A DNA stretch of 64,000 bases from Apodemus sylvaticus (Eukaryota; Chordata; Mammalia; Rodentia; Muridae), in assembly GCF_947179515.1 (NCBI RefSeq), contig NC_067482.1:72331811-72395810 (forward strand), read 5' to 3'. A program made the translations under genes and the position numbers. Shown here piece by piece: positions 14,073 through 25,900 of the stretch (the stretch's first letter is position 1; each line of letters opens with the position of its first letter). The notes under the pieces were generated by a model. The model saw nothing but the letters and a program-made list of their open reading frames with translations. It had not been told where the DNA came from and did not search any database.

Positions 14073-14252
14073 ACCCTTGGTGGACTGGCAAGAGAACTTA
14101 GTGGATACAGGCTCTGGTTACCAAATATGACATTCCCAGAAGCCATGTGGGGTTGGGGGGAGAAAGTCAACTACCTCAAGTTGTCCTCTGACCTCTAAGC
14201 ACGTCCTATGTGTGTGATAAGTACATACACACACACACACACACACACACAC
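14073..14252 (+). repeat. Second B3-type SINE with (CA)n tail
   Basis: The sequence AAGAGAACTTAGTGGATACAGGCTCTGG, then CAAGTTGTCCTCTGACCTC, follows the B3 consensus. It ends in a CA microsatellite at about 14227-14252. The head-to-tail arrangement with the preceding SINE suggests one inserted in or beside the tail of the other. Confidence 0.65.
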
Positions 14253-14729
14253 TGATGTCCACCTGTGGCCTCTACATATACATGTATGGGCAAGCATACA
14301 GAATGCTCATGTAGAGAGAGGGGGGCAGAGGGGGGGAAAGAGAGAGAGAGACTAGTAAACAAGTAAGTAGAAGTTGGAAATAAAAACTCAGCTAGAAGCC
14401 GTGAAGGAGGCGGCCTGGGAGGTCAGGATGGGAACAGGCCTCTTGACAGAAGCAAAAGGTGGAACTGGCGTGGAAGCAGAAGCTGAAGAGAAAAGACAAG
14501 GCATGTCCCAGAAAGGGCTTCATGTGGCAGGGAGTGGAGGATGCTCAAGGACAAAGGGACAAGGCTAACCCATGCGGAGAGAACACAAGGGTTGTGAAGT
14601 TAGATCAACTAACTAGTTGTCAGGGAGCAATTGTGTGGGGAACGAATCTCTGGGAAGCATTTGATAAAGCCCAGGCAATGTCTGCAAAGAAAAAAAGAGC
14701 ATGCAGAACCGGACTAATTAGATGAGCCA

Positions 14730-15365
14730 AGATGCGTAACAATGATGGCTCGTGATAGTAAATGTATTTAATGAATTTTAACAAATTAACTCAATTTAAA
14801 ATCATTTCATCTCTTTGTGGAAAATGCCTTAGCAGAGTGCCTAAATATTACTTGGATCGGAGCTCTGCTTGCTAAATAGTCTGCCTTTCTACGTGGGACG
14901 ATGTTTGCTAGACTTGTCTCAAATTCAGCTGACGCAGTAAAGCAGCTAGACTTGTGCCTGGCTCAAGTCACTGTCCTCACAGCAGCTTAAGGGCCTACTG
15001 TCAAAGACACAGCAGTCTGGGCTCTTCCCTTCCTAAAGGAGGCAGAGGGACTCAGGGAGCTTAAAGACAACTGAGTAAGGCACAAAAGGGGAGAAATGGC
15101 TTCATCTTCACCTTGACCTCAGCATTTCCTCCATCTTTGCCCTGCCCAGTAAAACGGTGCTCCCAAACACAATTGCAAGTAATTAAGTTTCTTTAAACAT
15201 GTTTTAGCCCCGGTGGAGATGCAAAGAGAACGTCAGAAAGATGTGTGAGGCGTTAATTACTCAAATCCGGCTGGGGGGCTGTTTCTATGAATGAATGCAC
15301 TTCATTAATTTTTTCCTCCAGCTCCTTGCTGTTTCCCAGATATAATCTATTTTCTCTCATCCCAG
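14730..15365. promoter_or_regulatory. Candidate conserved non-coding block before Clnk exon
   Basis: This repeat-poor stretch ends at the acceptor of the first Clnk exon found. It contains several homeodomain-type cores, TAATTA at 15180-15185 and 15254-15259 and ATTAAT near 15304, plus ATGCAAAG near 15220. The motifs are short and the call is only a suggestion. Conservation in other mammals would be needed to support it. Confidence 0.25.
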
Positions 15366-15437
15366 GGGCAATAAAAGGACAACGAAAGAAGGATTCAGTG
15401 ATCTGAGATTCCAGAACATCTCTCTGCTGAAAAATAG
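15366..15437 (+). CDS. Clnk: Clnk coding exon, N-terminal (codons about 4-28)
   Basis: This is the earliest exon recognised of the immune adaptor CLNK/MIST, a SLP-76-family cytosolic linker of mast cells, NK cells and activated T cells. The 72-nt exon follows a pyrimidine-rich acceptor (TTTTCTCTCATCCCAG) and ends AAATAG before GTCAGG. Its frame, one leading base then 23 codons and two trailing bases, reads GNKRTTKEGFSDLRF and then QNISLLKN. I recall the human protein as GNRKTTKEGSNDLKF and QNFSLPKNR at the same place. The trailing AG joins the G of the next exon to make Arg28. The donor +3 to +6 bases (CAGG) are weak. The leading G completes a codon (Gln in human) begun in an exon not found here. 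The match in order and spacing is strong, but no search was run. Confidence 0.87.
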
Positions 15438-15516
15438 GTCAGGATGTTTATTTATTTATTATCAGAGGAGTGAAAGTCTTAATTCTGTGACAGGTAAAAC
15501 TGACCATCACATACAG

Positions 15517-15518
<2 letters not shown>

Positions 15519-15548
<30 letters not shown>

Positions 15549-15812
15549 TCAATATACATAACACTCAAAGAGAAACTCACAGAGACTCACATACCTACAG
15601 ATTTATACACACACAGATACACGTGGAGACTCACATATACATATACACAGAAAGACACACAGAGACTCACATACATACACACTCATACACACATTCACAC
15701 AGAGAGATACACAGAGACTCACATACACACAGACTCATACACACAGAGAGACAGATTCATACACACAGACACAGAGACTCACATACACATACACACAGAC
15801 TTATATATACAA
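15519..15812. repeat. (CA)n and degenerate CACAGAGACTCACATA array
   Basis: A perfect (AC)n block to about 15548 is followed by about 260 bp of imperfect repeats in which ACACAGAGACTCACATA recurs at least four times. It resembles a degraded minisatellite grown from a CA repeat. Confidence 0.85.
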
Positions 15813-16204
15813 AAACAACATTATCCTCATCGGATTACTTCACAAAGCTGAGGAAGAGACTTGAGGTGGGCAAGCTAGCTAGCTAGTGTGTAGATACATG
15901 CCTTACCAGAAGGGCCCTGGGCTCCATAGCTTTTCTGGCCAGGGTTTCTTCCACAGTCCACCCAAGTCTCTGGACAGCCCAAGAGAGACACATTAGGGGT
16001 CATCTATCCCTCTCCCTCTGAGTGCCTGGAACCATGGTGTGTCCCTTGCCCCCTGAATGACTGGAATAATGGGTTATAGATGCTAACACTCAAACCTGGT
16101 ACTCAGAACATGTCATTCATCCGAGTCCTCCAGGGATAGCCTCTCTTCCCAGCAATACCCAAAGGTCTTTGTATGCTGGCACCCCTCGTCTAGTTCAACT
16201 CAAT

Positions 16205-16265
16205 CCATGCATTCTCCAGGTCCTACTATGTGATACTCTGCCTTAGCTCTCTGCCATCCTAAGGT
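16205..16265 (+). repeat. Possible MIR fragment
   Basis: CCAGGTCCTACTATGTGATACTCTGCC resembles the MIR core (cacctactatgtgccaggcactg). It is short and diverged, so weakly supported. Confidence 0.35.
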
Positions 16266-17129
16266 ACACTGGAGTAAGTCAACTCCCTCTTCAGAGGGGA
16301 TGAATGCCCTCAAGACAGAACAGACAAGTTATTTCTCACAAACATTTTAAGAAAAGGGAAATTTGTAGCTGCACACAGACTTCTTTAATGTTTATATTAC
16401 ACACATTTGAATAATGCATTTTAAGTCTGTTTTTCTTATTTCTTGACAAAAGCAAGAGATGGGAAATGGAAGGGTTAGAAGCCTTCCTTCCAAGAGAGAG
16501 AGGGTTGAAGCAATTACATACATCAAAGTAATATTTACAGTTACATTTTAGGGGGGAAAGACAGAGAGGAGAGTAGTGTTTTTTTTTCCACCAGAAGCAA
16601 ATTATTCCAGGATGTGTCATAGCATGCTCAAGATATATTAAAAAGAGCAACTGATGGTGCTTCTGCAACCTGTTCCAGGCCATTTATAAACCAATTTTTT
16701 TAAAATTCCCATATTCACACAAATCTCTCTACCACTGCATATTTTATAATGAAAGCATTATATGAATATAAATTAGTTTTTGAGATATATAAATCAAATT
16801 AAAATGTCTGAAAACGACATATTTCGGTCCACTCTCTTACTTTAGTATCTGTTAAACCAACGTGTTCATTTCCCATATAAAATGACAATCATTGGCATTG
16901 AGCAAGAGAGGAAGGAGGATGCTGATGATGGGCAGTGTCACCATGCACACTGCATCCCTGGGGCCTAAGCCAAAATTTTAGCCAACCTGCTAAGTGGTGG
17001 TGTTGCTCCCAGGAGCTATCTCCAGCTGTGAACCTCAGTAATGTTATTTAGGAAAGGTTAATTCTTCTCTATTGCTGAATGCTCCACACTCCAGAAAGTA
17101 TGATATGTGGAGAGTGAAACAATGGTCTC

Positions 17130-17172
17130 TGTAGTGCCTGGACAATAGTAGATTCTCAATACATAATGGTCT
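17130..17172 (-). repeat. Possible MIR/L2 fragment
   Basis: GTAGTGCCTGGACAATAGTAGATTCTCAATA follows the common antisense core (agtgcctggcacatagtaggcactcaata). The fragment is very short. Confidence 0.45.
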
Positions 17173-17250
17173 GTGCATACTCAATATGTGCTAGGTTGCA
17201 ACTTAAGAGGTTATTAAGTAGCTCTAAACCCTGCGGTCACTCTCCCACTT

Positions 17251-17265
17251 AAAAGTGAAAAACTA
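17251..17265. repeat. L1 target-site duplication, 5' copy
   Basis: AAAAGTGAAAAACTA is repeated exactly at 22973-22987 and brackets the L1. Confidence 0.93.
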
Positions 17266-17295
17266 GAGGCGTCCACTTCCGGATCAGGAGCAGCC

Positions 17296-17577
17296 TGGGC
17301 CACGGCACCACGTCTCCAGGAAGTGCAAAAGGCCAGCTGTACACCCGGAGGCTGACTGGGAGCAAGCAGCATGCTCTGGTGAGTCAGGCCCTGCAGAGCA
17401 GAGGATCCAGCCCTGAGGCCTCTGGCAGGAGCATTCGGGCCTCTGCTTCAGGCACCCAGTCTCCAGGAAGTGCAGGAGGTCAGCTGAGCACCCGGAGACC
17501 AGCTGCGAAGAGGAAACTTGCACTGGTGAGTCCAGCATTGACAACAAGACCAGCTAACACCAGTGAGAACTAGATAG
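17296..17577 (+). promoter_or_regulatory. L1 5' UTR with two tandem monomers
   Basis: GTCTCCAGGAAGTGC at 17312 recurs at 17459, an offset of 147 bp. The following sequences also pair, including (C/G)ACCCGGAG and CTGGTGAGTC. Rodent L1 promoters are built of such tandem monomers, so this is the L1's former promoter. The monomers end just before the ORF1 ATG at 17578. Confidence 0.75.
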
Positions 17578-18793
17578 ATGGCAAAAGGCAAAAGCAGGAA
17601 CTTTACTAACAGGAAATCAAGGCAATATGGCAGCATCTGAACCCAGTTCTCCATTAGCAGCATGTCCTGGATACACCAACACTCCAGAAAAACAAGATAT
17701 GGATTTAAAATCACTGGTCATGATGTTGTTACAGGATCACATGAAGGACATAAATAAATCTCTTAAAGAAATTCATGAGAAAATGAATCAAAAGTTAGAA
17801 GCCCTTACAAGAGAAACACAAAAATCATTGAAAGAAATTCAGGAGAATTCAGAAGCCAATAAGAAGGAAACACAAAAATCACTTAAAGAAATACAGGAGA
17901 ACTTTGGTCAACAGGCTGAAGTAATGAAAGAGGAAACACAAAAATCTCTTAAAGAATTATAGGAAAACACAAACAAGCAAGTGAAGGAGCTAAGCAAAAC
18001 CATCCAGGATCTAAAATCAGTAGTAGAAACAACTAAAAAATCTCAAAGGGAGACAGCTTTGGAGATAGAAAACCTTGAGAAGAAATCAGGGGCCATAGAT
18101 GCAAATATCAACAACAGAATACAAGATATAGAAGAAAGAATCTCAGATGCTGAAGATACCATAGAAACCATGGACTCAACAGTTAAAGAAAATTCAAAAT
18201 GCAAAAAGCTTGTAACCCCAAACCTCTAGGAAATCCAGGACACAATGAGAAGACCAAACCTAAGAATTATAGGCATAGATGAGAGTGAAGATTTACAACT
18301 TAAAGGGCCAGCAAACATCTTGAATAAAATTATGGAAGAAAACTTCCCTAACCTAAAGAGAGAGATGCCCATGAATATACAAGAAGCCTACAGAACTGCA
18401 AACAGACTGGACCAGAACAGAAATACCTCCCATCACATCATAATCAAATCCCCAAATGTACTAAACAAAGAAAGAATATTAAAGGCAGTAAGAGATAAAG
18501 GCCAAGTAACATATAAAGGAAGACCTATCAGAATCACACCAGACTTCTCACCGGGGACTATGAAAGCTAGAAGATCCTGGGCAGATCTCATGCAGACTCT
18601 AAGAGAACACAAATGCCAGCCAAAACTACTATACCCAGCAAAACTCTCAATCACCAGGGATGGAGAAACCAAGATATTCCATGATAAAACCAAGTTCACC
18701 CAATATCTTAACACAAACCCAGCCCTACAAAGGATAATAGGAGGAAAACACCAATACAAGGAAGGAAACTTCACCCTGGAAAATGCAAGATAG
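17578..18793 (+). pseudogene. L1 ORF1 pseudogene (ORF1p RNA-binding protein)
   Basis: ORF1p forms trimers that coat L1 RNA. The expected start reads MAKGKSRNFTNRK, then one extra A in AGGAAATCAAGG shifts the frame. The true frame resumes at MAASEPSSP (17627). It runs into in-frame stops at 17960-17962 (TTATAG) and 18227-18229, and ends at 18793. A Lys/Glu-rich coiled coil is visible, in which the block ETQKSLKEIQEN recurs several times as tandem coding repeats. The RRM and C-terminal domain follow (RRPNLRIIGIDESED, YKGRPIRITPDFS, LLYPAKLSI). The repeated ETQKSLKE block could be natural length variation of this L1 lineage. One frameshift and two stops make it non-functional. Confidence 0.93.
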
Positions 18794-18855
18794 TAACCTT
18801 CTTTCATCAAACCCAAAAAAAGATAACCAATCAAATATAAAAGATAACATCAAAA

Positions 18856-21800
18856 ATGACAGGAAGTAATAATCACTATTCCTTAATATCTCTTAACATC
18901 AATGGACTCAATTCCCCAATAAAAATACATAGACTAAGAGACTGGATATATAAACAAGATCCTACATTTTGCTGCATACAGGAAACACACCTCAGTGTCA
19001 AAGACAAACACTACCTTAGAGTAAAAGGCTGGAAGACAATTTTACAAGCAAATGGTCTCAGAAAACAAGCCGGATTAGCCATTCTAATATCAGATAAAAT
19101 TGACATTCAACCTAAAGTCATCAAGAGAGACACTGAAGGACATTTCTTGCTGGTCAAAGGAAAAATACATCAAGAAGAACTCTCAATCCTGAACATCTAT
19201 GCTGCAAATGCAAAGGCACCCTCATTCACAAAAGAAACTTTACTAAAGCTCAAAGCACACATTGCACCTAACACAGTAATTGTGGGTGACTTCAATACTG
19301 CACTTTCCTCAATGGTCCGATCAGGAAAACAGAAACTAAACAGGGACACAGTGAAACTAATTGAAGCTTCGGACCAATTATATTTAACAGATATATATAG
19401 AACATTTCACCCTAAAGCAAAAGAATATACCTTTTTCTCATGGTACCTTCTCCAAAATCAATCATATAATTGGTCACAAGACAGACCTCAACAAATATAA
19501 GAAGATTGAAATAATCCCATGCCTCCTATCAGATCACTATGGAGTAAAAGTGGTCTTCAATAGCAACAAAAACAATAGAAAGCCCACATACACATGGAAA
19601 CTGAGCAATACTCTACTCAATGATACCTTGGTCAAGGAGGAAATAAAGAAAGAAATCAAAGACTTTTTAGAATTTAATGAAAATGAAGACACAACATACC
19701 CAAATCTATGGGAAACAATGAAAGCAGTGCTAAGAGGAAAACTCATAGCCCTGAGTGCCTCCAAAAAGAAAATGGAGAGAGCATACACTAACACCTTAAT
19801 GACACACCTGAAAGCCCTGGAGCAAAAAGAAGCGAATTCACCCAGGAGTAGAAGGCAGGAAATCATCAAACTCAGGTCTGAAATCAATCAAGTAGAAACT
19901 AAGAAAGCCATACAAAGAATCAGCAAAACCAGGAGCTGGTTCTTTGAGAAAATCAACAAGATAGATAAACCCTTAGCCAGACTAACCAAAGGACACAGAG
20001 ACAGTATCCAGATTAACAAATTTAGAAATGAAAAGGGAGATATAACAACAGAAACTGAGGAAATTCAAAAAATCATCAGACCTTACTACCAAAGCCTATA
20101 CTCAATACAGCTGGAGAATCTGGAGGAAATAGACAATTTCCTAGACAGATATCAAACACCAAAATTAAATCAGGATCAAATAAATCATCTAAATAGGCCC
20201 ATAACCCCTAAAGAAATAAAAGGGGTCATAGAAAGTCTCCCAACCAAAAAAAGCACGGGACCAGATGGCTTCAGTGCATAATTCTATTAGACCTTCAAAG
20301 AAGACCTAACACCAATACTCTTCAAACTGTTCCACAAAATAGAAACAGAAGAAACACTACCCAACTCGTTCTACGAAGCCACAATTACGCTGATACCAAA
20401 ACCACACAAAGATCCAACAACGAAAGAGAACTTCAGGCCAATTTCCCTTATGAATATCGATGCAAAAATACTCAATAAAATTCTTGCCAACCGAATCCAA
20501 GAATGCATCAAAATGATCATCCACCATGATCAAGTGGGCTTCATTCCAGGGATGCAGGGATGGTTCAATGTAAGGAAATCCATCAATGCAATCCACTACA
20601 TAAACAAACTCAAAGAAAAAAACTATATGATCATTTCATTAGATGCTGGAAAAGCATTTGACAAAATTCAGCATCCTTTCATGCTAAAATTCTTGGAAAG
20701 AACAGGAATTCAAGGCCCATACCTAAACATAGTTAGGCAATATACAGCAAATTGATAGGCAATATCAAACTAAATGGAGAGAAACTTGAAGCAATCCCAC
20801 TAAAATCAGGGACTAGACAAGGCTGCCTTCTCTCTCCATATCTTTTCAATATAGTACTTGAAGTTCTAGCTAGAGCAATTAGACAACATAAGGAGGTCAA
20901 AGGGATACAAATTGGAAAAGAAGAAGTAAAATTATCACTATTTGCAGATGACATGATAGTCTACTTAAGTGACCCAAAAACCTCCACCAGAGAACTCCTA
21001 CAGCTGATAAACAACTTCAGCAAAGTGGCTGGTTATAAAATCAACTCAAGCAAATCAGTTGCCTTCCTATACTCAAAGGATAAGCAGGCTGAGAAACAAG
21101 TTAGGGAAATGACACCCTTCAAAATAGCCACAAACAATATAAAGTATCTTGGTGTGACTCTAACCAAACAAGTGAAAGATCTATATGACAAGAACTTCAG
21201 GTCTCTGAAGGAGGAAATCGAAGAAGACCTCAGAAAATGGAAAAATCTGCCATGCTCGTGGATTGGCAGGATTAATATAGTTAAAATGGCCATCTTGCCA
21301 AAAGCAATCTACAGATTCAATGCAATCCCCATCAAAATCCCAACTCAGCTCTTCACAGAGTTAGAAAAAGCAATTCTCAAATTCATCTGGAATAACAAGA
21401 AACCCAGGATAGCTAAAAACTATTCTCAACAACAAAAGAAATTCTGGGGGAATCAGTATCCCTGACTTCAAGCAATACTACAGAGCAATAGTGTTAAAAA
21501 TTGTATGGTATTGGCACAGTGACAGACAAGTGGACCAATGGAATAGAATTGAATATCCAGAATCCACACACCTATGGTCACTTGATCTTCGACAAAGGAA
21601 CAGAAAACATCCAGTGGAAAAAAGATAGCCTTTTCAACAAATGGTGCTGGTTCAACTGGAGGTCATCATGCAGGAGAATGGAATTGATCCATTCTTATCT
21701 CCTTGTACTAAGCTCAACTCCAAGTGGATCAAGGACCTCCACATAAAACCAGACACACTGAAACTAATAGAAAAGAAACTGTGGAAAACCCTTGAGGACA

Positions 21801-22640
21801 TAGGCACAGGGGAAAAGTTCCTGAATAGAATGGCAATAGCTTATGCTCTAAGATCAAGAATTGACAAATGGGATCTCATAAAATTACAAAGTTTCTGTAA
21901 GGCAAAGGACACAGTCAAAAGAACAAAACGGCAACCAACAAATTGGGAAAAGATCTTCACCAATCCTACATCTGATAGAGGGCTATTATCCAATATATAC
22001 AAAGAACTCAAGAAGTTAGACCCTAGGGAACCAAATAACCCTATTAAAAAATGGGGTACAGACCTAAACAAAGAATTTTCACTTGAAGAAATTCGGATGG
22101 CCCAGAGCATTAAGAAATGCTCAACATCATTAGCCATTAGGGAAATGCAAATCAAAACAATGAGATTTCACCTCACACCAAAAACTCCGGGAGACAGCAG
22201 GTGTTGGCGAGGATTTGGAGAAAGAGGAACACTCCTTCACTGCTGGTGGGATTGTAAGATGGTACAACCACTATGGAAATCAGTCTGGCAGTTCCTAAGA
22301 AAACTGGGCATGACACTTCTGGAGGACACTGCTATACCTCTCCTAGGCATATACCCAGAGAATTCCCCAGCATGCAATAAGGATACATGCTCCTCTATGT
22401 TCATAGCAGCCTTATTTATAATAGCCAGAAGCTGGAAAGAACCCAGATATCCCTCAGTGGAGGAATGAATACAGAAAATGTGGTATATATACCCAATGGA
22501 GTACTATTCAGTAATTAAAATCAATGAATTCATGAATTTTTTTAGGCAAATGGGTGGAACTGGAAAATATCATCCTAAGCGAGGTAACGCAATCACAAAA
22601 GAATACACATGGAATGCAATCATTGATAAGTGGACATTAA
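18856..22640 (+). pseudogene. L1 ORF2 pseudogene (endonuclease/reverse transcriptase)
   Basis: ORF2p nicks target DNA and reverse-transcribes L1 RNA. The order is visible: an AP-like endonuclease (SLNINGLNSPIK, CIQETHLS, VGDFNTALSS), RT motifs (KSTGPDGFSA, GFIPGMQGW, SLDAGKAFDKIQHPFM, GTRQGCLLSPYLFN, and the catalytic FADD near 20941), and the Cys-rich C-terminal region ending SLISGH with the original stop at about 22638-22640. Lesions: a small deletion and frameshift near 19440, a GAA-to-TAA stop at 20279 with a nearby TAG, a frameshift near 20750, another near 21450, a deletion near 22180, a TGG-to-TGA stop at 22466 and a late frameshift. It is clearly inactive. Confidence 0.94.
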
Positions 22641-22972
22641 TTAGCCCTGAAGCTCTGAATACTGAAGATACAATTAACATATCAAATGATTCCCATGAAG
22701 AAGGAAGAAGCGGTCCCTAATCCTGGAAAGACTTGATCCAGCATTGTAGGGGAGTACCAGGACAGAGAAAAGGGAGGGCGAAAGAGGAGAATGGATAGAG
22801 AGAAGAGGACTTATGGGACATATGGGGAGGGGGGAACTGGGAAAGGGGAAAGCTTTTGGATTGTAAACAAAGAATATAGAAAATAAACACACACACACAC
22901 ATAAAAGAATATAGAAAATTTTTTAAAAGAAAATAAATAAATAAAAATAAGGAAACCTAAATTTAAAAAAGA

Positions 22973-22987
22973 AAAAGTGAAAAACTA
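22973..22987. repeat. L1 target-site duplication, 3' copy
   Basis: Exact copy of 17251-17265, lying directly after the L1's A-rich tail. Confidence 0.93.
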
Positions 22988-25900
22988 AAAATTCTCTCTG
23001 AGGCTTCCCAGCTAGTTGTGGCATGATTGTGATAAACCACAGAGCCATCATTGTCACTAAGAAAACAGCCCTGTGCTCACCTCTTGCTGCCTCCACATTG
23101 TTAAGCATAGGTATTAAGTCTCCATCCTCCTCCAAATCCAAATGTCCACTGAGTTCTCAGTAAGGTGGGCTGCTAAGCTTAGTGCTGGAGCACACATGGA
23201 CCATGTGGCCCAGGCTGTGCAGACCATTCCCACATCCATAATCTACGTACAACACTAAGATAAGAGAGTCTTGCAGCCTTTCAAGGTCTTTGCCTGGCTA
23301 TATTGACAACAACCATTTCTCTTGTGTGCCATTTCCCATGAACATAGAGACTGAAACACACTGGAGAGTGCTTTCCAACAGAGACCACACTCAGTCAGTG
23401 TCTGGTACTGGCATGCACTAGACACCATAAAAGGAGTGCGTAAATTCAACATTCACAAGTTTCATCTGAATCAGATATCTGGGTTCCTATTTATAAGTAT
23501 AGAACTTAGTCTAAGGATATGACCTGCTGTGGTGATTATCACAGAAATAGGAAATCAGGATAGCTAGATTTGAATTCAGAATTGGACTTCAAAGTCACTG
23601 CTGGGCTCTAATGGTCAGCATACAACTGATCTTCTCTGTGACTCCCCGTTTAGGGATTCAGCCAGCCATTGGTCAGAAACATTCTGCACTGAGTATGAGC
23701 AGTGTTTTTTCTTTCTTATTCTTTAAGTCCCACTGTCTATCAGATGTTCACACAATGCCTATATTGTATTAGCTACTGAGAGTAATCTAGATTCATTAAA
23801 ATCTAGATGCAGTAATGCATAGAGTTAGATAGACACAAATATGAAAGCATTTACTAAAAAGAGATTTGACACCAATAAATTCTGGAATCCATGAGGATGA
23901 GGAACCAATGCCCTATAGACACCCATGAAAAGTATAGTTAGTTTTCTGTTCCCAAGAATCACTAATCTATTCCTGTTTCAAAACCCCATCAAAGGTTTTG
24001 GGTCTCACACCCCTGGTTATCACATGATATCTATGATAAGGATGACGTCTCCTGCAGTGGTCCCTAGAGGCTGGGCCTGGCCCAAGCAATCTTAGCATGC
24101 ACTGGAACTCAGAAAGGTAGTTTCTCAGACTCTGAGATCCAGTGAGATGTGCAAGCATTGAGGGACAGTCCCCTGTGTTTACATCAGCCCTCCTGTGACT
24201 CAGACACCCACTCAGGCATGAGAACCTCAGTTTTACTAACAGCTCAAGCCTTAGAGCTTAAGTGAGGCTTCTGGCCTCAGCCCTGTGCTGGCTGAATAGC
24301 ATCAAATGGATGAAAGGAAGAGGCTGTCGTGAAGGACCAGGGTGTCAGTGTCTCTCCTACTATGATCATTTCTGCCCCTTACATGGACCTCCTTAAGGAA
24401 TGAACATAACACAGCTCCAGCCAAGAAGATGCTTGATCTGTGCTGGGGTGGGAGGGTTGGGAAGGCAAAAGCAGAAGGATATCACTCATGTAAGGCAATG
24501 AATCATGAACATGGCAGAAGAGAAGCTGGCCCTGTAGGGACCCAGGGATATAGGATCTTTTGGTCAGCTGAAGGTCTAGCCAAACCCCGACTACAGTAAG
24601 CAGCAAACTCATCACTCTGAACCCTGTCTTTGTTTTCCATAAAGCAATTTCCCTTTCCTACTTCAAACCTGTTCTACAGGGAACAAGTGGTAGATGGCTG
24701 TGACATCTCAACACCCTGAGAAGGCAGTCCTCACCCTTAGGAGTCAAGGATACCCACTGCTGTGCCCCTGGGACCTGTAAGAACAGGAGCTGGCTGGCAT
24801 TGTTGCCTGGATTCACGTCCAGACTCAGTTTTGTCTTGCCAAACACAGCTGCTCTAGGACTTCATAGCACTGGCAAGGGTCATTTACTGTGTCCACTCCA
24901 TTCTACAGAAGATAGGGTAAGCTTCCAAGTGACCCAACACCCTCTCTGAGGACGCAAGTACCCCCTGGGGTGTCTGTCGCCTTTTGTCTGAGCCACAGGA
25001 CAAGCTCTTAGTAGTAGGTGCCAGAATAAGCATCTGGTGAAAGGGACCAAGGAAATGTAAGGAGAAAGTCAAGTCATGACAGCATTGAAGTGCTGTAAAC
25101 CCAGGTTATTGGACACATCACTGTGCCCAGAGCCCTTTTCAGTGACAAGTGTATCCTGGATACATTTAAGTGGATGGCAGAGAGAACTCTAACCTGGGAA
25201 CAAGGAAAAGGGGGAGTGGGGATGGAAGGCAGAGCCCAAGCGGAGAAGATCAAAAAGAGGTGAACAGGATTCTTCAGGCCACTGAAACAATGTCCCAGCT
25301 AAAATGTGTGTGACAGTCCATCCTGCTGTTTGACTTGCCTGCGGAAGCACCCATCCAGGTGCCCAGCTCCATCTTCAGTTTTGAGCCTTTGTCAGAAGCA
25401 TTCCCTACTTCTGCGAAGAGGACTGCAACTCTCAAGAACATGCTGCCTGTCCTCTGAAGCTCATCGACATGCGTAGCATGTGAATAATCACATGTAGCTT
25501 TCTAGCGTTGCTGAGATAGATCACTAGAGCAAGAAGTTGCACAAGAGCTGGAAGAGGGGTAAGTCAGATGGTTACTGGAGTAAGGGAGAGCTCAGGGAGA
25601 TGTGGGTGCTTCATTATGTGAGGACTTCTAAGCCATTTGTCCCAAACAGTGTTCACAGAAATTAACCAAATAAAAGCACTCTGGACTTCAAGAGTGTAGA
25701 GTATATGTGTATCAAAATAGCCATGGATATGTACAGTTGTTATGTCCAAAAAAGGAAGATTCTGGAAACTCACCAGGGACGTTTCTAACTAACAGCAGGC
25801 CTGTGTGTTCATTTATCAAATGCCGGGAGGTGAGCTGTGCACAGGTAGTCTGGGGCCAAGTTGAGCACTGACCTTGAACCCTGGTGACCTAGTAGGTGGG

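Larger units (their letters stand above)
1..15365 (+). other. Clnk: Clnk intron (upstream part), no exon found
   Basis: This is non-coding sequence before the first recognised Clnk exon. It holds an MaLR LTR near 2.4-2.75 kb, GA and CA microsatellites, a B2/B3 SINE at 5.8 kb, a 5'-truncated L1 at 8.3-9.0 kb, an MaLR LTR at 10.6-11.1 kb, a GAAT array at 12.65 kb and two B3-type SINEs at 13.85-14.24 kb. From about 14.73 kb to the exon it is repeat-poor. The missing first coding exon (Met plus about three codons, ending in CA) was searched for by eye and not found, so it may lie upstream of the window or be too short to see. The stretches 1-2420, 5963-8332, 9000-10577 and 11095-13852 hold nothing else I can name. 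Confidence 0.6.
17266..22972 (+). mobile_element. Full-length, inactivated L1 retrotransposon
   Basis: A 5.7-kb rodent L1 lies between perfect 15-bp target-site duplications. Order: a 5' UTR with two tandem monomers, ORF1 (RNA-binding chaperone), ORF2 (endonuclease and reverse transcriptase), a 3' UTR with a GGGGAACTGGGAAAGGGGAAAG stretch, an AATAAA near 22881 and an A-rich complex tail. It sits in sense orientation inside the Clnk intron. Both ORFs carry several stops and frameshifts, so the copy is dead. The lesions and the divergence from modern mouse L1 imply an insertion of moderate age. The exact subfamily is not resolved here. Confidence 0.96.
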
